This document shows, one piece after another, positions 30,808 through 42,900 of a stretch of 64,000 nucleotides of DNA (the first letter of the stretch is position 1; each line of letters starts with the position of its first letter). The notes below the pieces were generated by a model, which was not told where the DNA came from, ran no database searches, and worked only from the letters and a program-made list of their open reading frames with translations. Source of the stretch: Methanosphaera stadtmanae (GTDB lineage: Archaea; Methanobacteriota; Methanobacteria; Methanobacteriales; Methanobacteriaceae); the NCBI GenBank assembly GCA_015062825.1, contig SUTR01000005.1, positions 16,459 to 80,458 on the forward strand, written 5' to 3'. Position numbers and translations under genes: made by a program.

Positions 30808-33800
30808 TTATGTTTAATGTTTTTATATCTTCAATTTTAATGTCAGATGATATATAGGTTGCAGTTATTGTATATTCTTTTGCTTTGTATGAGGATGGAA
30901 TTGTATAACTATCAATTATTGCCATTCCATTTACAACTTTAGCATATATAACTTTACCATTTGCATCTTTAACTGTTTTACCATTAATCTTAAAGACTAC
31001 TTTACCAGTGTTGACCGGTTCAGTTCCTGCATTTATTGTAGCATTTAATGAAATTGTACTGCCTGCTGTTGCAGTTATGTCATTGGTTGTAATTGTAGGT
31101 TGTGGTTGTACTATTGTAATATTGTATTTATCACTGGTCATGGAAGATATTTCTGCACATCCAGTGTATGATGCAGTTATTGTTGTGTTTTCTTTGTTCC
31201 ATGAATCTGGTACTGTGAAGTCATCAATTATTGCTGTTCCATTTACTACTTTAGCATAGATTACTTTTCCATTTGCATCTTTAAGTGATTTACCATTGAC
31301 TTTAAATACTACTTTTCCTTTGTTAAGGATTTCTACAATTTCTGAACCTTGATATATGGTTGCTTTTAATTGTGTTGTTTGACCAATAGTGAATGTTGTT
31401 GTGTCAACTGTTATCATTACTGGTAATTCAACAACTTTTATTGTGTTTGTTGCATTGCTGTCTGCATATTTTTCTGATTGATTAAATGTTGCAGTTATTG
31501 TTGTGTCAAGTTCTTCATCGAATGTGTATGTTATTGTTGCTTGTGAGTTTTCTACATTTGCTGTTGCAAGTACTGTTCCATCTTCTAAGGTTAATGTTAC
31601 TTTTCCTTCATTTACTGTACTGTCATCAGCAGCATTTATTGTAACGGTTATTGTTACTTGTGTACGTGCAATTGTATCAATTGCATTTAATACTACTGTT
31701 GTATCTACAATTGCATTTATGTTTTGACCAGTAGTGTCTTCTGATGCAAAGTAGTTATTTGTTTCTTCAAATGCTGCGGTAACTGTATGTTCACCAGCTG
31801 TTGTTACTGTGTATTTTGCTGTGTATGTACCATCATCATTATCAGTTATATCTGATAAAATTGCTTCACCATCAACTTTAATTATGATTGTTTGACCTGT
31901 TAATCCTGCATTATTATATGAATCATTTAATTCAACATTTATTGTGATTTCATCATTTACTTTTACAGGAGTTGTTATTGGTTGAACTGTTATTGTTGTA
32001 GGAGTTTTTACTGTGAATTCTACTACATTGCTTGTTTTGTTTTCAAGATAGTAATCTTGACCAGCATATTCTGCTGTTACATTATATAATCCATTAGCTG
32101 TTGTCAAGTAGGAGTATGTGAATATTCCTTGATCATCTGTTGTGATTTCTGCATTTACTGCTTCACCATTAATGTATAAGGTAATATCCTGTGCTGCTAT
32201 TGGATTATCATTAGCATCAGTTAATTTACCAGTTATTTCTACATTTGTACCGATAGTTACTGGACTTGTTATTTCATCAACTACTATTTTTGTAGAAGTG
32301 ACAACAACTACATCTTGTGAGCTGGAAGCACTACCAAGATAGAATCCATTATCTTCAAATACTGCTGAGATAGGAATTACTCCAACAGTTGTGGTTTCAT
32401 AATCATATGTGAATGTACCATCATCAGATGTCTGAGCAGTTTCTGTAGTTTCACCTAATTTAATTGATACGTTTTGACCTGCAAGAGCATTGCCTTGTAC
32501 ATCTGTAAGTTTACCGGTAACTGTTACTTTATCACCAACATTTACAGGAGTTGTAATAGCCTCAAGTGTAATTTGTGTATCAGCTTTTACAGTTACAGTT
32601 ATATTACCATAACTTAATGAATATACTTCATCACCATCAAATACTGCAGTTATAAGGTTTTCACCAATAGTTTCTGGTGTAAATACGTATGTGAATTTAC
32701 CTTCACTATCAGTAGTTACAGTACTTTCAGCTTCACCAACTGTGAATTTAATTTCTTTGTCTGCTACACCATTACCATTAGCATCTTTTAATGTACCGTT
32801 TAATTCAACAGCACCGTCACCAACTTTAACAATAAATCCTTCATCTAATTCATCAAATGCTAATGTGGTAGCACTGGTTACTGTTACATTTATTGATGCT
32901 TCATTACTGTCAAGGTAATAATCATTAGCATTGAATTTAGCAGATACTGCAATTTTACCTGGTGCTGTTGGTGTGTAGGTGTATGTGAATTTACCTTCAC
33001 TATCTGTAGCATCAGATTCAAATGATTCTTCACCAATTGTAATTGTTACTTTCTGGTTTTCTACAGGAACATTATCTCCATAGGTTAAAGTACCAGTTAT
33101 TGTAGTTTCTTCATTTACTTTTGCATTTGTTATTTCATCAAGTGTTATGGTTGTTGCTACTTTATTTGTTACATTTACTGTGTTTGATTTGTTTGCAATG
33201 TAATGTTCATCATCTAATTCGGCATATATACTGATTATTCCAGGATTATTTGCTGTGAATGTGTATGTGAATTTACCTTCTGAGTCAGTTGCTTCACTCA
33301 TACCCATTAATTCATCATTGACATAGATATTTACTTGTTTATCTGATATTCCGTTATTGTTACTGGTTAATGTACCGGTTACTGTTATAGGTGTGCTTTC
33401 ATATACTTCTTTGTCTGTTGAGATAACTATTTCAGCTTGGATTTTGTAGTCTAATTCTTTTTCTTCAGATATGAATGTGTAGTAATGATCAGATGATATG
33501 AGTTCAAGTTTTATAGTTGTATTTTTTGCCTGTGTTTGTGTGATTGTAAAATTGAATTTACCATTTGTTTCTACTGGATATTCTCCTATTTCTACATCAT
33601 CAACATATACTTTAACTGTGTCATTTCGATAAGATTTATAGAGGTAATCATATACTTCTCCTGTAATAGTGGTTTCTTCCCCAACTATTAGATATTCAGG
33701 ATAGTCCATTACGAAATGTGTTAAGACATAACCTTCATCTACAAATACTCCATTGATAGTATTGTTATCTCTTGTTACATTTACATCATCACTAGGATTA

Positions 33801-36343
33801 TGTGAAATTACAGTATCTTTATCTATATATTGTGAATCAATAGTTATATTTGAATTTGTTAATGATACATTTGCTTTGACAGGTGATGCTATTGCACCTT
33901 TATTAATTGTACTTCCTTCACCATGGAATATAACTGTATTGTTGACAAATTCTGATTCGTCAATTGTTAATTTACCATTGAAAAAGTAAATTGCTCCACC
34001 GTAAAACTCTGCATTGTTATTTGTGAAAGTTGTCTGATTGATTGTTAAATCGTTGTAAGAATATACTGCTCCACCTACATCTGCTTGGTTATTAGTTAAA
34101 GTTGAATTGTCTACTGTAACTATTGCATCAGTATTACTAAATACAGCTCCACCATCTTCAGCAGAATTATTTGTGAACTTTGAACTGTCTACTGTAACTT
34201 TTACACTAGTATCACCATATACAGCTCCACCCTTATTAGCAGAATTATTTGTGAATTCACTGTTATTTATTGAAACATCAACTTTTGTATAAATTGCACC
34301 ACCAGTTTTATTTGCAGAGTTATTTGTGAATTTTGAATTGTTCACATTTAAAGTTACATCCTCACTATGAATTGCACCACCAGTGTTATTAGCAGAGTTA
34401 TTTGTGAATTCAGAGTTGTCAATATATGTTTCATCTACTGCGAAGATTGCACCTGCATCATTATTTGCATAATTGTTGATAAATTTTGAATTATTTACTG
34501 TTAATGGACCAAATGCATTAATTGCTCCACCTTCCCATTGAACAGAATTGTTGATAAATTTTGAATTATCAATTTTTGTATTTGCATGGGAATAAATTGC
34601 GCCACCAGCACCACATTCATTATTATTGGTGAAGTTTGAATTATTGACTGTTAACTGACCTTCCTGAATATATATTGATCCGCCATTCTTTGCAGATTGG
34701 TTATTGAATGTTGAACTATCAATTATTGTTGTACTTTCAGCATAAACTGCAGCTCCTGAAGGAGCATAGTTATCCATAAATTTGGAGTTGTTAACAGATA
34801 ACGGACCATAGGATAATATTGCTCCACCCATTACTGTTGATGAAATATTTTTGAATTTTGAATTGTTTATTGTAATTTCTGCATCATTGTCTCCATATAT
34901 AGCTCCACCCCAATCACCAGATATGTTTTCAAAGTTAGAGTTATCTATAGTTGCTGTTGCATATGTTAGGAAAATTCCAGTACCACTATTTCTTCCAAGA
35001 TCATCTTCAGTTTCTGCAGTATTTTCAATACCTTTTTGATTGGTGAAATTAGTATTGTTTATTGTTATTTGATTGTTATAAGAGTATATTGCTCCTCCGC
35101 TTAATGCAGTGGTATTATTGAAATTTGAATTATCTATTAATGCTGTATGGTATGCTATATACAATGCTCCACCTTGTGAATCATCAGGAGAATAATGATT
35201 AGTGAAATTGGAATTGTTTAAAATGAATAGATAATCACTATCTTGATCGGATTCTACATAAATTGCAGCACCAGCTCCATTATCATATCTACCATTATCT
35301 TCAAATGAGGATAAATCTACAGTTAAATCACCCTTAGAATAAATTGCTCCACCTAGAAATCCAAGATTATTTTTAAAGGTAGATTTATTTATAGTTAAAT
35401 CAGACTTGGAGTAAATTGCTCCACCCCAATAATATGCATCATTACCTATGAAAGTGGAGTCAATTATCATTGCTTCTGCATTTTCTGCATAAATAGCAGC
35501 TCCACCATTTTCCCCATTATTAATATAACCATTTTCAAATGTAGAGTTTTCTACATACAAATAACCATCATTTATTCTGATGGATCCACCAGAAAATGCT
35601 ACCCAGCTTCCAGTGAAATATGAATTAGTTACCGTGAGATCATTATTGGTAAATATTACACCACCATTTCCAGCATTAGCCTTATTGTCCTTAAAGGTAC
35701 AATTGGTGAAAGTGACCTCAGAACTACCTCCATTTATTACTCCACCTTGATAATCAGCCTGACATTCAATAAATGTTGAGTTTTCAAGGATTATTTCTCC
35801 ACTAGTTATTGAAAATACTCCACCATCACCTGAAGTTTTACAATTTTGTACTGTAATATTTGCTATGGTTAATATTAACCCATTATTTCCACCGTTCATC
35901 CATTGTTTACTATCACCGTTTAATGTTGCACCATTACCATTGATTGTTATTGTTACTGGTTTATTTATGGATATAGTATCGGTTATGGTATATGTGTTTT
36001 CAGGATTTAACTTGAATGTTGCTTCATCATCATATTCTAATGCATCTATTCCTGATTTTAATGAATCATAGTCATTAACTATTATTTCATCTTCTGTTTT
36101 TATATTTTTAGCTGTTTTATCCAGCTTTGAATTTACTTCCTTATTTGTATTATTTGTTGTTTTGTCAATTGTTTGTTGTGTTTCCTTTGATACTTGTATT
36201 GGTTCGGTTATTGGATTGTCTGCATTGTTTACAACTTGTGTTGTAGTTGTGTCTGTCGTGTTATCCGTTGCATATAGTATCGAACTTGTTAATAATGTAA
36301 ATAATAATACAATAAAGAAGAATACATATTTCTTCTTGATCAT
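30800..36343 (-). CDS. Adhesin-like protein, 1847 aa: beta-helix repeats plus Ig-like repeats
   Basis: Signal peptide 'KKKYVFFFIVLLFTLLTSSILYA'; many 'FTNNSANxGGAIY' repeats; then many 'G.LTD..G..V....V...V' Ig-like modules. Confidence 0.88.
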   Translation of the reverse strand: MIKKKYVFFFIVLLFTLLTSSILYATDNTTDTTTTQVVNNADNPITEPIQVSKETQQTIDKTTNNTNKEVNSKLDKTAKNIKTEDEIIVNDYDSLKSGIDALEYDDEATFKLNPENTYTITDTISINKPVTITINGNGATLNGDSKQWMNGGNNGLILTIANITVQNCKTSGDGGVFSITSGEIILENSTFIECQADYQGGVINGGSSEVTFTNCTFKDNKANAGNGGVIFTNNDLTVTNSYFTGSWVAFSGGSIRINDGYLYVENSTFENGYINNGENGGAAIYAENAEAMIIDSTFIGNDAYYWGGAIYSKSDLTINKSTFKNNLGFLGGAIYSKGDLTVDLSSFEDNGRYDNGAGAAIYVESDQDSDYLFILNNSNFTNHYSPDDSQGGALYIAYHTALIDNSNFNNTTALSGGAIYSYNNQITINNTNFTNQKGIENTAETEDDLGRNSGTGIFLTYATATIDNSNFENISGDWGGAIYGDNDAEITINNSKFKNISSTVMGGAILSYGPLSVNNSKFMDNYAPSGAAVYAESTTIIDSSTFNNQSAKNGGSIYIQEGQLTVNNSNFTNNNECGAGGAIYSHANTKIDNSKFINNSVQWEGGAINAFGPLTVNNSKFINNYANNDAGAIFAVDETYIDNSEFTNNSANNTGGAIHSEDVTLNVNNSKFTNNSANKTGGAIYTKVDVSINNSEFTNNSANKGGAVYGDTSVKVTVDSSKFTNNSAEDGGAVFSNTDAIVTVDNSTLTNNQADVGGAVYSYNDLTINQTTFTNNNAEFYGGAIYFFNGKLTIDESEFVNNTVIFHGEGSTINKGAIASPVKANVSLTNSNITIDSQYIDKDTVISHNPSDDVNVTRDNNTINGVFVDEGYVLTHFVMDYPEYLIVGEETTITGEVYDYLYKSYRNDTVKVYVDDVEIGEYPVETNGKFNFTITQTQAKNTTIKLELISSDHYYTFISEEKELDYKIQAEIVISTDKEVYESTPITVTGTLTSNNNGISDKQVNIYVNDELMGMSEATDSEGKFTYTFTANNPGIISIYAELDDEHYIANKSNTVNVTNKVATTITLDEITNAKVNEETTITGTLTYGDNVPVENQKVTITIGEESFESDATDSEGKFTYTYTPTAPGKIAVSAKFNANDYYLDSNEASINVTVTSATTLAFDELDEGFIVKVGDGAVELNGTLKDANGNGVADKEIKFTVGEAESTVTTDSEGKFTYVFTPETIGENLITAVFDGDEVYSLSYGNITVTVKADTQITLEAITTPVNVGDKVTVTGKLTDVQGNALAGQNVSIKLGETTETAQTSDDGTFTYDYETTTVGVIPISAVFEDNGFYLGSASSSQDVVVVTSTKIVVDEITSPVTIGTNVEITGKLTDANDNPIAAQDITLYINGEAVNAEITTDDQGIFTYSYLTTANGLYNVTAEYAGQDYYLENKTSNVVEFTVKTPTTITVQPITTPVKVNDEITINVELNDSYNNAGLTGQTIIIKVDGEAILSDITDNDDGTYTAKYTVTTAGEHTVTAAFEETNNYFASEDTTGQNINAIVDTTVVLNAIDTIARTQVTITVTINAADDSTVNEGKVTLTLEDGTVLATANVENSQATITYTFDEELDTTITATFNQSEKYADSNATNTIKVVELPVMITVDTTTFTIGQTTQLKATIYQGSEIVEILNKGKVVFKVNGKSLKDANGKVIYAKVVNGTAIIDDFTVPDSWNKENTTITASYTGCAEISSMTSDKYNITIVQPQPTITTNDITATAGSTISLNATINAGTEPVNTGKVVFKINGKTVKDANGKVIYAKVVNGMAIIDSYTIPSSYKAKEYTITATYISSDIKIEDIKTLNITA
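30803..33715 (-). repeat. Ig-like tandem modules within the first adhesin
   Basis: Recurrent 'ITVTGTLTSNNNGISDKQVNIYV...FTYTFTANNPGIISIYAELD' type units; the last two units are near duplicates. Confidence 0.75.
33900..35900 (-). repeat. Beta-helix (Pmp/right-handed helix type) repeats within the first adhesin
   Basis: Tandem 'xINNSxFTNNSANxGGAIYS' units. Confidence 0.8.
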
Positions 36344-36487
36344 AAAATTCTTTCCATTTGTTTAATTTTTTCTACCGTGTGATATAATTTATCAAATATT
36401 TTATTTCTTCTAGAAATTTTTTAATATTTGTTTCCATAATTAAAAATTGTTATATAAAAATAAAATATTAATGTCTTTAAATTTATT

Positions 36488-36503
36488 TTTAACAATTGTT
36501 AAA
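36488..36503. promoter_or_regulatory. Perfect 16-bp palindrome upstream of the first adhesin gene
   Basis: tttaacaattgttaaa, about 145 bp upstream of the start and just upstream of a candidate minus-strand TATA (tttttatata, about 36451-36460). Confidence 0.4.
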
Positions 36504-36994
36504 TTATAGAATTATAAACTAACACCACTAATTTATGATTTGTCAATAGAAATATATAATTTAATGGGATTTTATATTTAATTACAGTTTAAAAGAGTTA
36601 TGGATTAATTCAATTTAAATTAGAAATATTCTTATTAAATTGTTTTAATGTTTATTTTTAACGTTTAACTTCATATTTATTCCGTGTAAAATGTTAGAAG
36701 TCTTTGATTAATGTTTTAATTTCTTGTTAACTCCTTATTTTTAGTATCATATTTTGTTTGATTTTTTGTTTGAGGATTATTGTTGACATTTCAAGATAAT
36801 AAGAATATAAATAATTAGAACATGCTTTCATATTTATATTACTTGAATTTAGGAGGTTTTTATAATATTATAAATTCAACAAATTGAAATTTAATTATGA
36901 AATAATCTATTTAAAAGTAGTTTAAGTAAGAATTAAGATTAAATTAATTAATTTGAAAAAAATAAAAAAAAGAAAAAAAGGGTAGTTTGAAATA

Positions 36995-39900
36995 TTAGTC
37001 TACAACATCAGTTATTCCTGCATCCATGACAGGTTCATCAAATCCAACGGGGTTATCGGTGTGAACATCTTCACCAGTTGCGGGTATGTTTTCTTCACCT
37101 GTATAACCATCATCTGCTCTGACTTGGATGTAGTTAGGAATATAATCTGTATCGTCATATTCTAATACTATTTGACCATTTTCATCAAAGTGTATATTTT
37201 CTTCACCTAAAATGGCGACTAAATCTTCAAAAGTGATATTTCCATTCAAATATAGAATATATATGTATAGTTTATATTTGAAGTTATCATAACTATATGT
37301 CTTATACGTTGTTACAGAATGCGTAACTGGTCTTGAATAGTGATATGTTTTAGTTTTTGGAACAGTGATTGTTTGTGTCCTGTTTTTTGTTACTGTTTTC
37401 TGTTCAATTTCAGTATAAGTTTCATTTTTATACTTTGTTATTGTAACAGGTTCTGTTATAGTACTTGTTTCATTCCTGTATTTAGTTACATTTCTGTATC
37501 TGGTTTCAGGTTCAATAACTGTCCTAGTCTTAGTAACATTTCGATATTTTGTTACAGGTTCAACAACTGTCCTAGTCTTAGTCACATTTCTGTATCTAAC
37601 CTCAGGAACTGAAATTGACCTATACTTAGTAACATTACGATATCCTATTTCAGGTTCAACAACTGTCCTAGTCTTAGTCACATTTCTGTATCTAACCTCA
37701 GGAACTGAAATTGTTCTAGTCTTTGTTACATTTCGATATTTTGTTACAGGTTCAACAACTGTTCTATATTTTGTAACATTTCGATATTTTGTTACAGGTT
37801 CAACAACTGTCCTAGTCTTAGTCACATTTCTAAATCTAGTTTCTGGAACTATGACAGTTCTATTTTTTGTAACATTTCTATACATTACCACTGGTTCAAC
37901 TACTGTTTTATACTTTGTTACATTACGATATTTAATTACTGGTTCTCCAATAACTATATATTTTGTAACATTTCTGTATCTGACCTCTGGTACGCTAATT
38001 GTTCTATTTTTAACAATTTTTTCTGTTTCATTGTATGGTTCAACAATTGTTCTGTTGACTATATATGGTTCTTCGACTGTATAATTGATTACTCGTGTAA
38101 CATTTTCAGTGTACTCTTCTACTTCAGTATAAGGAACTTTTTTAGTTACATTTTCAATATACTCCTCTACATCAGTATAAGGAACAGTCTTATTCACATA
38201 AACAGTATACTCCTCTACATCAGTATAAGGAACAGTCTTATTCACATAAACAGTATACTCCTCTACATCAGTATAAGGAACAGTCTTATTCACATAAACA
38301 GTATACTCCTCTACATCAGTATAAGGAACTGTTTTAGTTACATTCTCAACATATTCTTCTACTTCAGTATAAGGAACAGTCTTAGTCACATTAACAACAT
38401 ACTCTTCTTCAACGATATAAGGAACAGTGACTGTAATATTTCTTGTTACATTAACTGTTTCATTATATGGTACTTCACGAGTATGTTCAACAGTTACATT
38501 AACTGTTTCATTGTATGGAACTATTATCTCTTCTGTATCATTATACTCAACGGTTTCATCATATTCTTCTAATTCAGTAATGTTTTCAACAAAACTTTCT
38601 GTTATGTTTTCTACAGTACTTTCATTTTTAAGTACGAATCCCCATGCGAATTCAAATGGAAGAGGATATAAATATATACCAAATGTTCTCTGATAGTCTT
38701 GATCAGCTACATATTTGTTAGGATGACTGTATGCAAAGTAGTAATTATATAGGGTATTGTCTACTACTACAGTTCCATTATTTGCTGGTACATGTCCTGC
38801 TTCAACTAATTCTATTGTTTCATTTACAAATTCACTTATTGGATGACTATTTCCATCCGCATCTATAATTGATTTATCATACCATGAATCTGATTGATCC
38901 CTGTAGGAAAAATCAGTAAATCCATATATTACATTTTGTTTTTGAATATCTTCGGTGAAATTCTGAGTATCACCCAAGTGAGTAATTATGAATGTTTTAA
39001 GATATTTTACAACATCTTCTGACGTATATGCATTATCTCTTGTCTGGTTAGATGTTGTATCTCCGTACATTTCCCTATCATATATTACAGTATCAATAGG
39101 TGCGGCCCTATTTTTATCAATACAATATGCCATGTATCCATCTTCATAGTAAATAGGAATTCCACTAGATATTACAGATACATTTGTGTTAATTAAATGT
39201 TTAACTACTTCATGTATTGTTACTGTTGTATTATGTGGGAATTCTTCCGTATGATTATAACCTGTAGTATTATGATTTTCTAAAATAACTTCAATATCAT
39301 GTTCATGATATTCTGTTGCTATTTTATAACTTTTAGATGCAGAATTTTTAGCAATCTTCTGATTATTGCTTGTTTTTGCAATATTTTGATCAGGTAATTT
39401 TTCCACTACATTATATGTGAATTCTTCACTTGCAGAGTTATAATTACCATCTTCAACATATGAAAGTTTGCCTGCGAATTTTCCTAATTTTTTCTGTACT
39501 GCACTATAATTGAAGTATCCTTCTGATACAGTAGTAATTGTCACGTTATTATTGTTTATAGTTAACAATAATTTAGCATTTTCAATTGCATGTCCTTCAT
39601 TATCCAAGAGTATTCCAGTGATTGTTAATTTATCATTGAGTTCTACATCTTTTTGACTTTGAGTCATGATGATTACTGCATCTTTTTTGTTAAAGCTAAA
39701 TCTTACATTTTTACTGCATGGTTCATATGCATTATTTCCATTGAATTTAACAGTTACGTTGTTTAATCCTCGAATTGTAGCATGATGTGTGTAATGGAAT
39801 TCATTTGTTGATTCGACTCTTAATGTATGTTTTTGACCATTAATTATCAAGTCAACATATGCATTTTTAACTTTTTGACCATTAGCATCAGTTAATTTAC

Positions 39901-42900
39901 CACTTATTTCTATGAAATCATTTACTTCAGGATTGTTCTTATCAATGGATAATGTAATATTTGTCTTTTTCTTAACAACATTGATTTGTTTGGAATTAGT
40001 TGAATTTGTACGTTGTTCATCCCCATAATATATTGCTGTAACGTTTTTTATACCCATACTTGTTGCTTTGTATGGTAGGAAAAATTCTCCATCATCATCA
40101 GTATATAGATAATATTTTCCATTGTTTATATAAACGGTCACTTGATTATAGTTAATTCTACCATAAAGACCACTTAATGTTCCGTTGATTATTGTTTCTT
40201 CACCAATAGTCATCTCTTCGGGAACATCTAATGTAATAGTAGTATTACGTTTTTTCATTATGAAGGTTGTATTGTTATTAGCAGATTGATAATCTTCTGA
40301 TTCATTAACATGTACAGTTACATTGTTTACTCCTACAAATCTAGTAGTTGTCCAATATTCAAAGTAACCGTTTTCATCTGTTTCTAAACCAATAGTAAAT
40401 ATGTTTATTTTTAAACCAATATCTATATCTTTTCTACCAGTACCATCCCAACCTTTTAACCATCCATATATAAGTAACTTATCACCATATAATTCTTCTT
40501 TACGATCAGTGTATAATTCAAGAGTAGTTTTTGCTTTATCTATTTCAACAGTTGTAGTGTTTGAACCTGGAGTATAGGTTTCATTTCCAGCATATGATAC
40601 ACGAATATGTTCGGTATTTGCTTCAATGATAGTAGTTGTAAATGAAAATCTTCCATTTTCATCTACAGGTATGTTATCATTATTATGACCATTGAAATAT
40701 ATTGATACATTGGTATTTTTAATTATATTACCATTTCTATCACGTAATGTACCACTTACTGTTAATGAATCACCTAATGTTCTATTTTTCTTAGGTATTT
40801 CATCAATTTCAATGATTGATAAACCATATACTGCTTGTAATGTAAATGAATCATTACTACTTATATAATATTTTTGAGCTATACCTTCTTCGAAAACTGC
40901 ACGAATTGTGTAATTTCCTTCAGGTAAGTTTTCAGTACTTCCAGCAAACCTGAATTTAGTTAATTCTTCAGCAAATACAGTTCTGTTCTTATCTTCAGCG
41001 TATTCCGGATCAGTTCCATTTATTCTTACATCTATATATGATGGTGTGAGATGTAGATACGTATCATGGTTTTCAATTGGTTTACCTTCTTCATCATCCA
41101 AGGTCAATACAACATAACATGAAGTATTTGCTTGGATGTATGGAATTGGTAATAATTTTAGTTTTGTACCCATCTTAATAACTTTTATGTTAGTCCAATC
41201 ACTTGATGCTTTATAAAGCTGATCACCCTTGAATGATACTGAAAGATTTTTATCTTCCATATATCTTATTCTACGAGTATAATTAAATTCACCTTTAAGA
41301 TTGGTTTCAATAGAATATGTATCTTTATGTTCATATCCATTTACATATACATCAAGTTGAACATTAGGTATAGGATTACCATTCTTATCTTTTAATGTTC
41401 CATTTAATTTTAACATTTGTGAATATTTGAAGGTATATTCATCTTCATCATCATTTTTAGAGGTATAATTAGTTACCTCAAATGTTAAAATGGTATCTAA
41501 TGGAGTTGTATTAAATGTTAATAACTTTCTAGCTTCATCATACTTATCATTACCAGGATAAAATATTAATACTCTGTTGTTTCCTAGTTTAGTTGAATTG
41601 AATTCATATTTGAAGTTACCATTCTTATCAACATTTACTTCTTTAACATCACCATTGATTGTGATGTTTATCTTAGTGTTTCCAATTGGTCCATCAACAC
41701 TAGATAATGTACCGGATACTGTTACTGTGTCATTATAAACAACATCATTTATGGTTTTTGCATTTAAAACTGTATTACTACTTGTAATTGTGACTGATGT
41801 GCTGTTTTCTGAAGGATAATATTTATCATCTCCATCATATCTTACAGATATGTTTAAAGGTCCAGCCACATGAGGAATATAATCAGTATATTCAAATGAA
41901 CCATATTTATCCAACTGAATAGGAATTTCTGTTGAATTAATTATTAATGTTGCATTGACAGAAGAAATTGCACGTCCATCATCGGATTGTAACTTACCTG
42001 TTATAGGTAAATGTTGACCTACTACAGTATCATTTGCTGTGATACTAATATGGGTTCTTTGAGGTAATTCCACTGTCCAATTGAATCCATGATAATCTAA
42101 TCTTGGTGAGACAAACTCTAACCTTATTGAATTAGATTTCATATTATTCATTGTATTCTTATCAATGACAATTGTTGATTGATTGTTATTTACATCAAAT
42201 TGTTTATATAAAACACCATCAACATAAACGTTAAGTTTACTGTTATCAACTGATGAATTACATACTTCACGTATTTGAAGTGTTGCATTTGCAACATAAT
42301 TTCCATTTTTATCAAATGATTGACGAAGATCTCTATAGAAGACTTCTAAATAATTACTAATGTAAGTATTGTTTGTTACATAGTAATCTGCAAAATCACC
42401 AAACAACATCCCATGTTTGAAGTTGGTGTTGTTTCTGAAGACATTGTTTGTTATTTCAATATAGTTTTCTGAATATGAACTTTTATCTGAACGAACCACA
42501 TCATAATGCCAATTTAATGATTCTTCATCCAATTCAATAGTTATAACATTTCCAGTTAAATTAGAACCATTAATACGCGTGTAACCATAATAATAATGTT
42601 CAGTCACGTGACTTACAATAACTCCATATAGTCCACTATTATTAATTAATTCTGAATTATCTATTTCAATGCGTGTATTCATTGAATTTAATACACTGGA
42701 TTCATTACCAATGTTGTTGATTATTTTTGAATTGTTAATTGTTATATTTGAATATTCAGCCATTGTTAGACCTATACTCGTTGCAGTATTGTTAACAAAT
42801 GTTGTATCATTTATATCAAGATTTGTATAATATACTGCTACTGTAGAACTTAAATTAGCTACATTATTGGTAATGTTTAATGAATCCATACTTGCATTTG

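Noticed and set aside
38162-38330. Regular 48-bp repeats considered as a CRISPR-like array
   Set aside because: Repeats are contiguous, in frame, without unique spacers, and there are no cas genes in the window.
37340-38693. Plus-strand ORFs 37340-37612, 37851-38084 and 38427-38693 over the adhesin repeats
   Set aside because: Antisense readings of the tandem repeats; periodic Cys/Phe/Val composition is a by-product of the 48-bp period.
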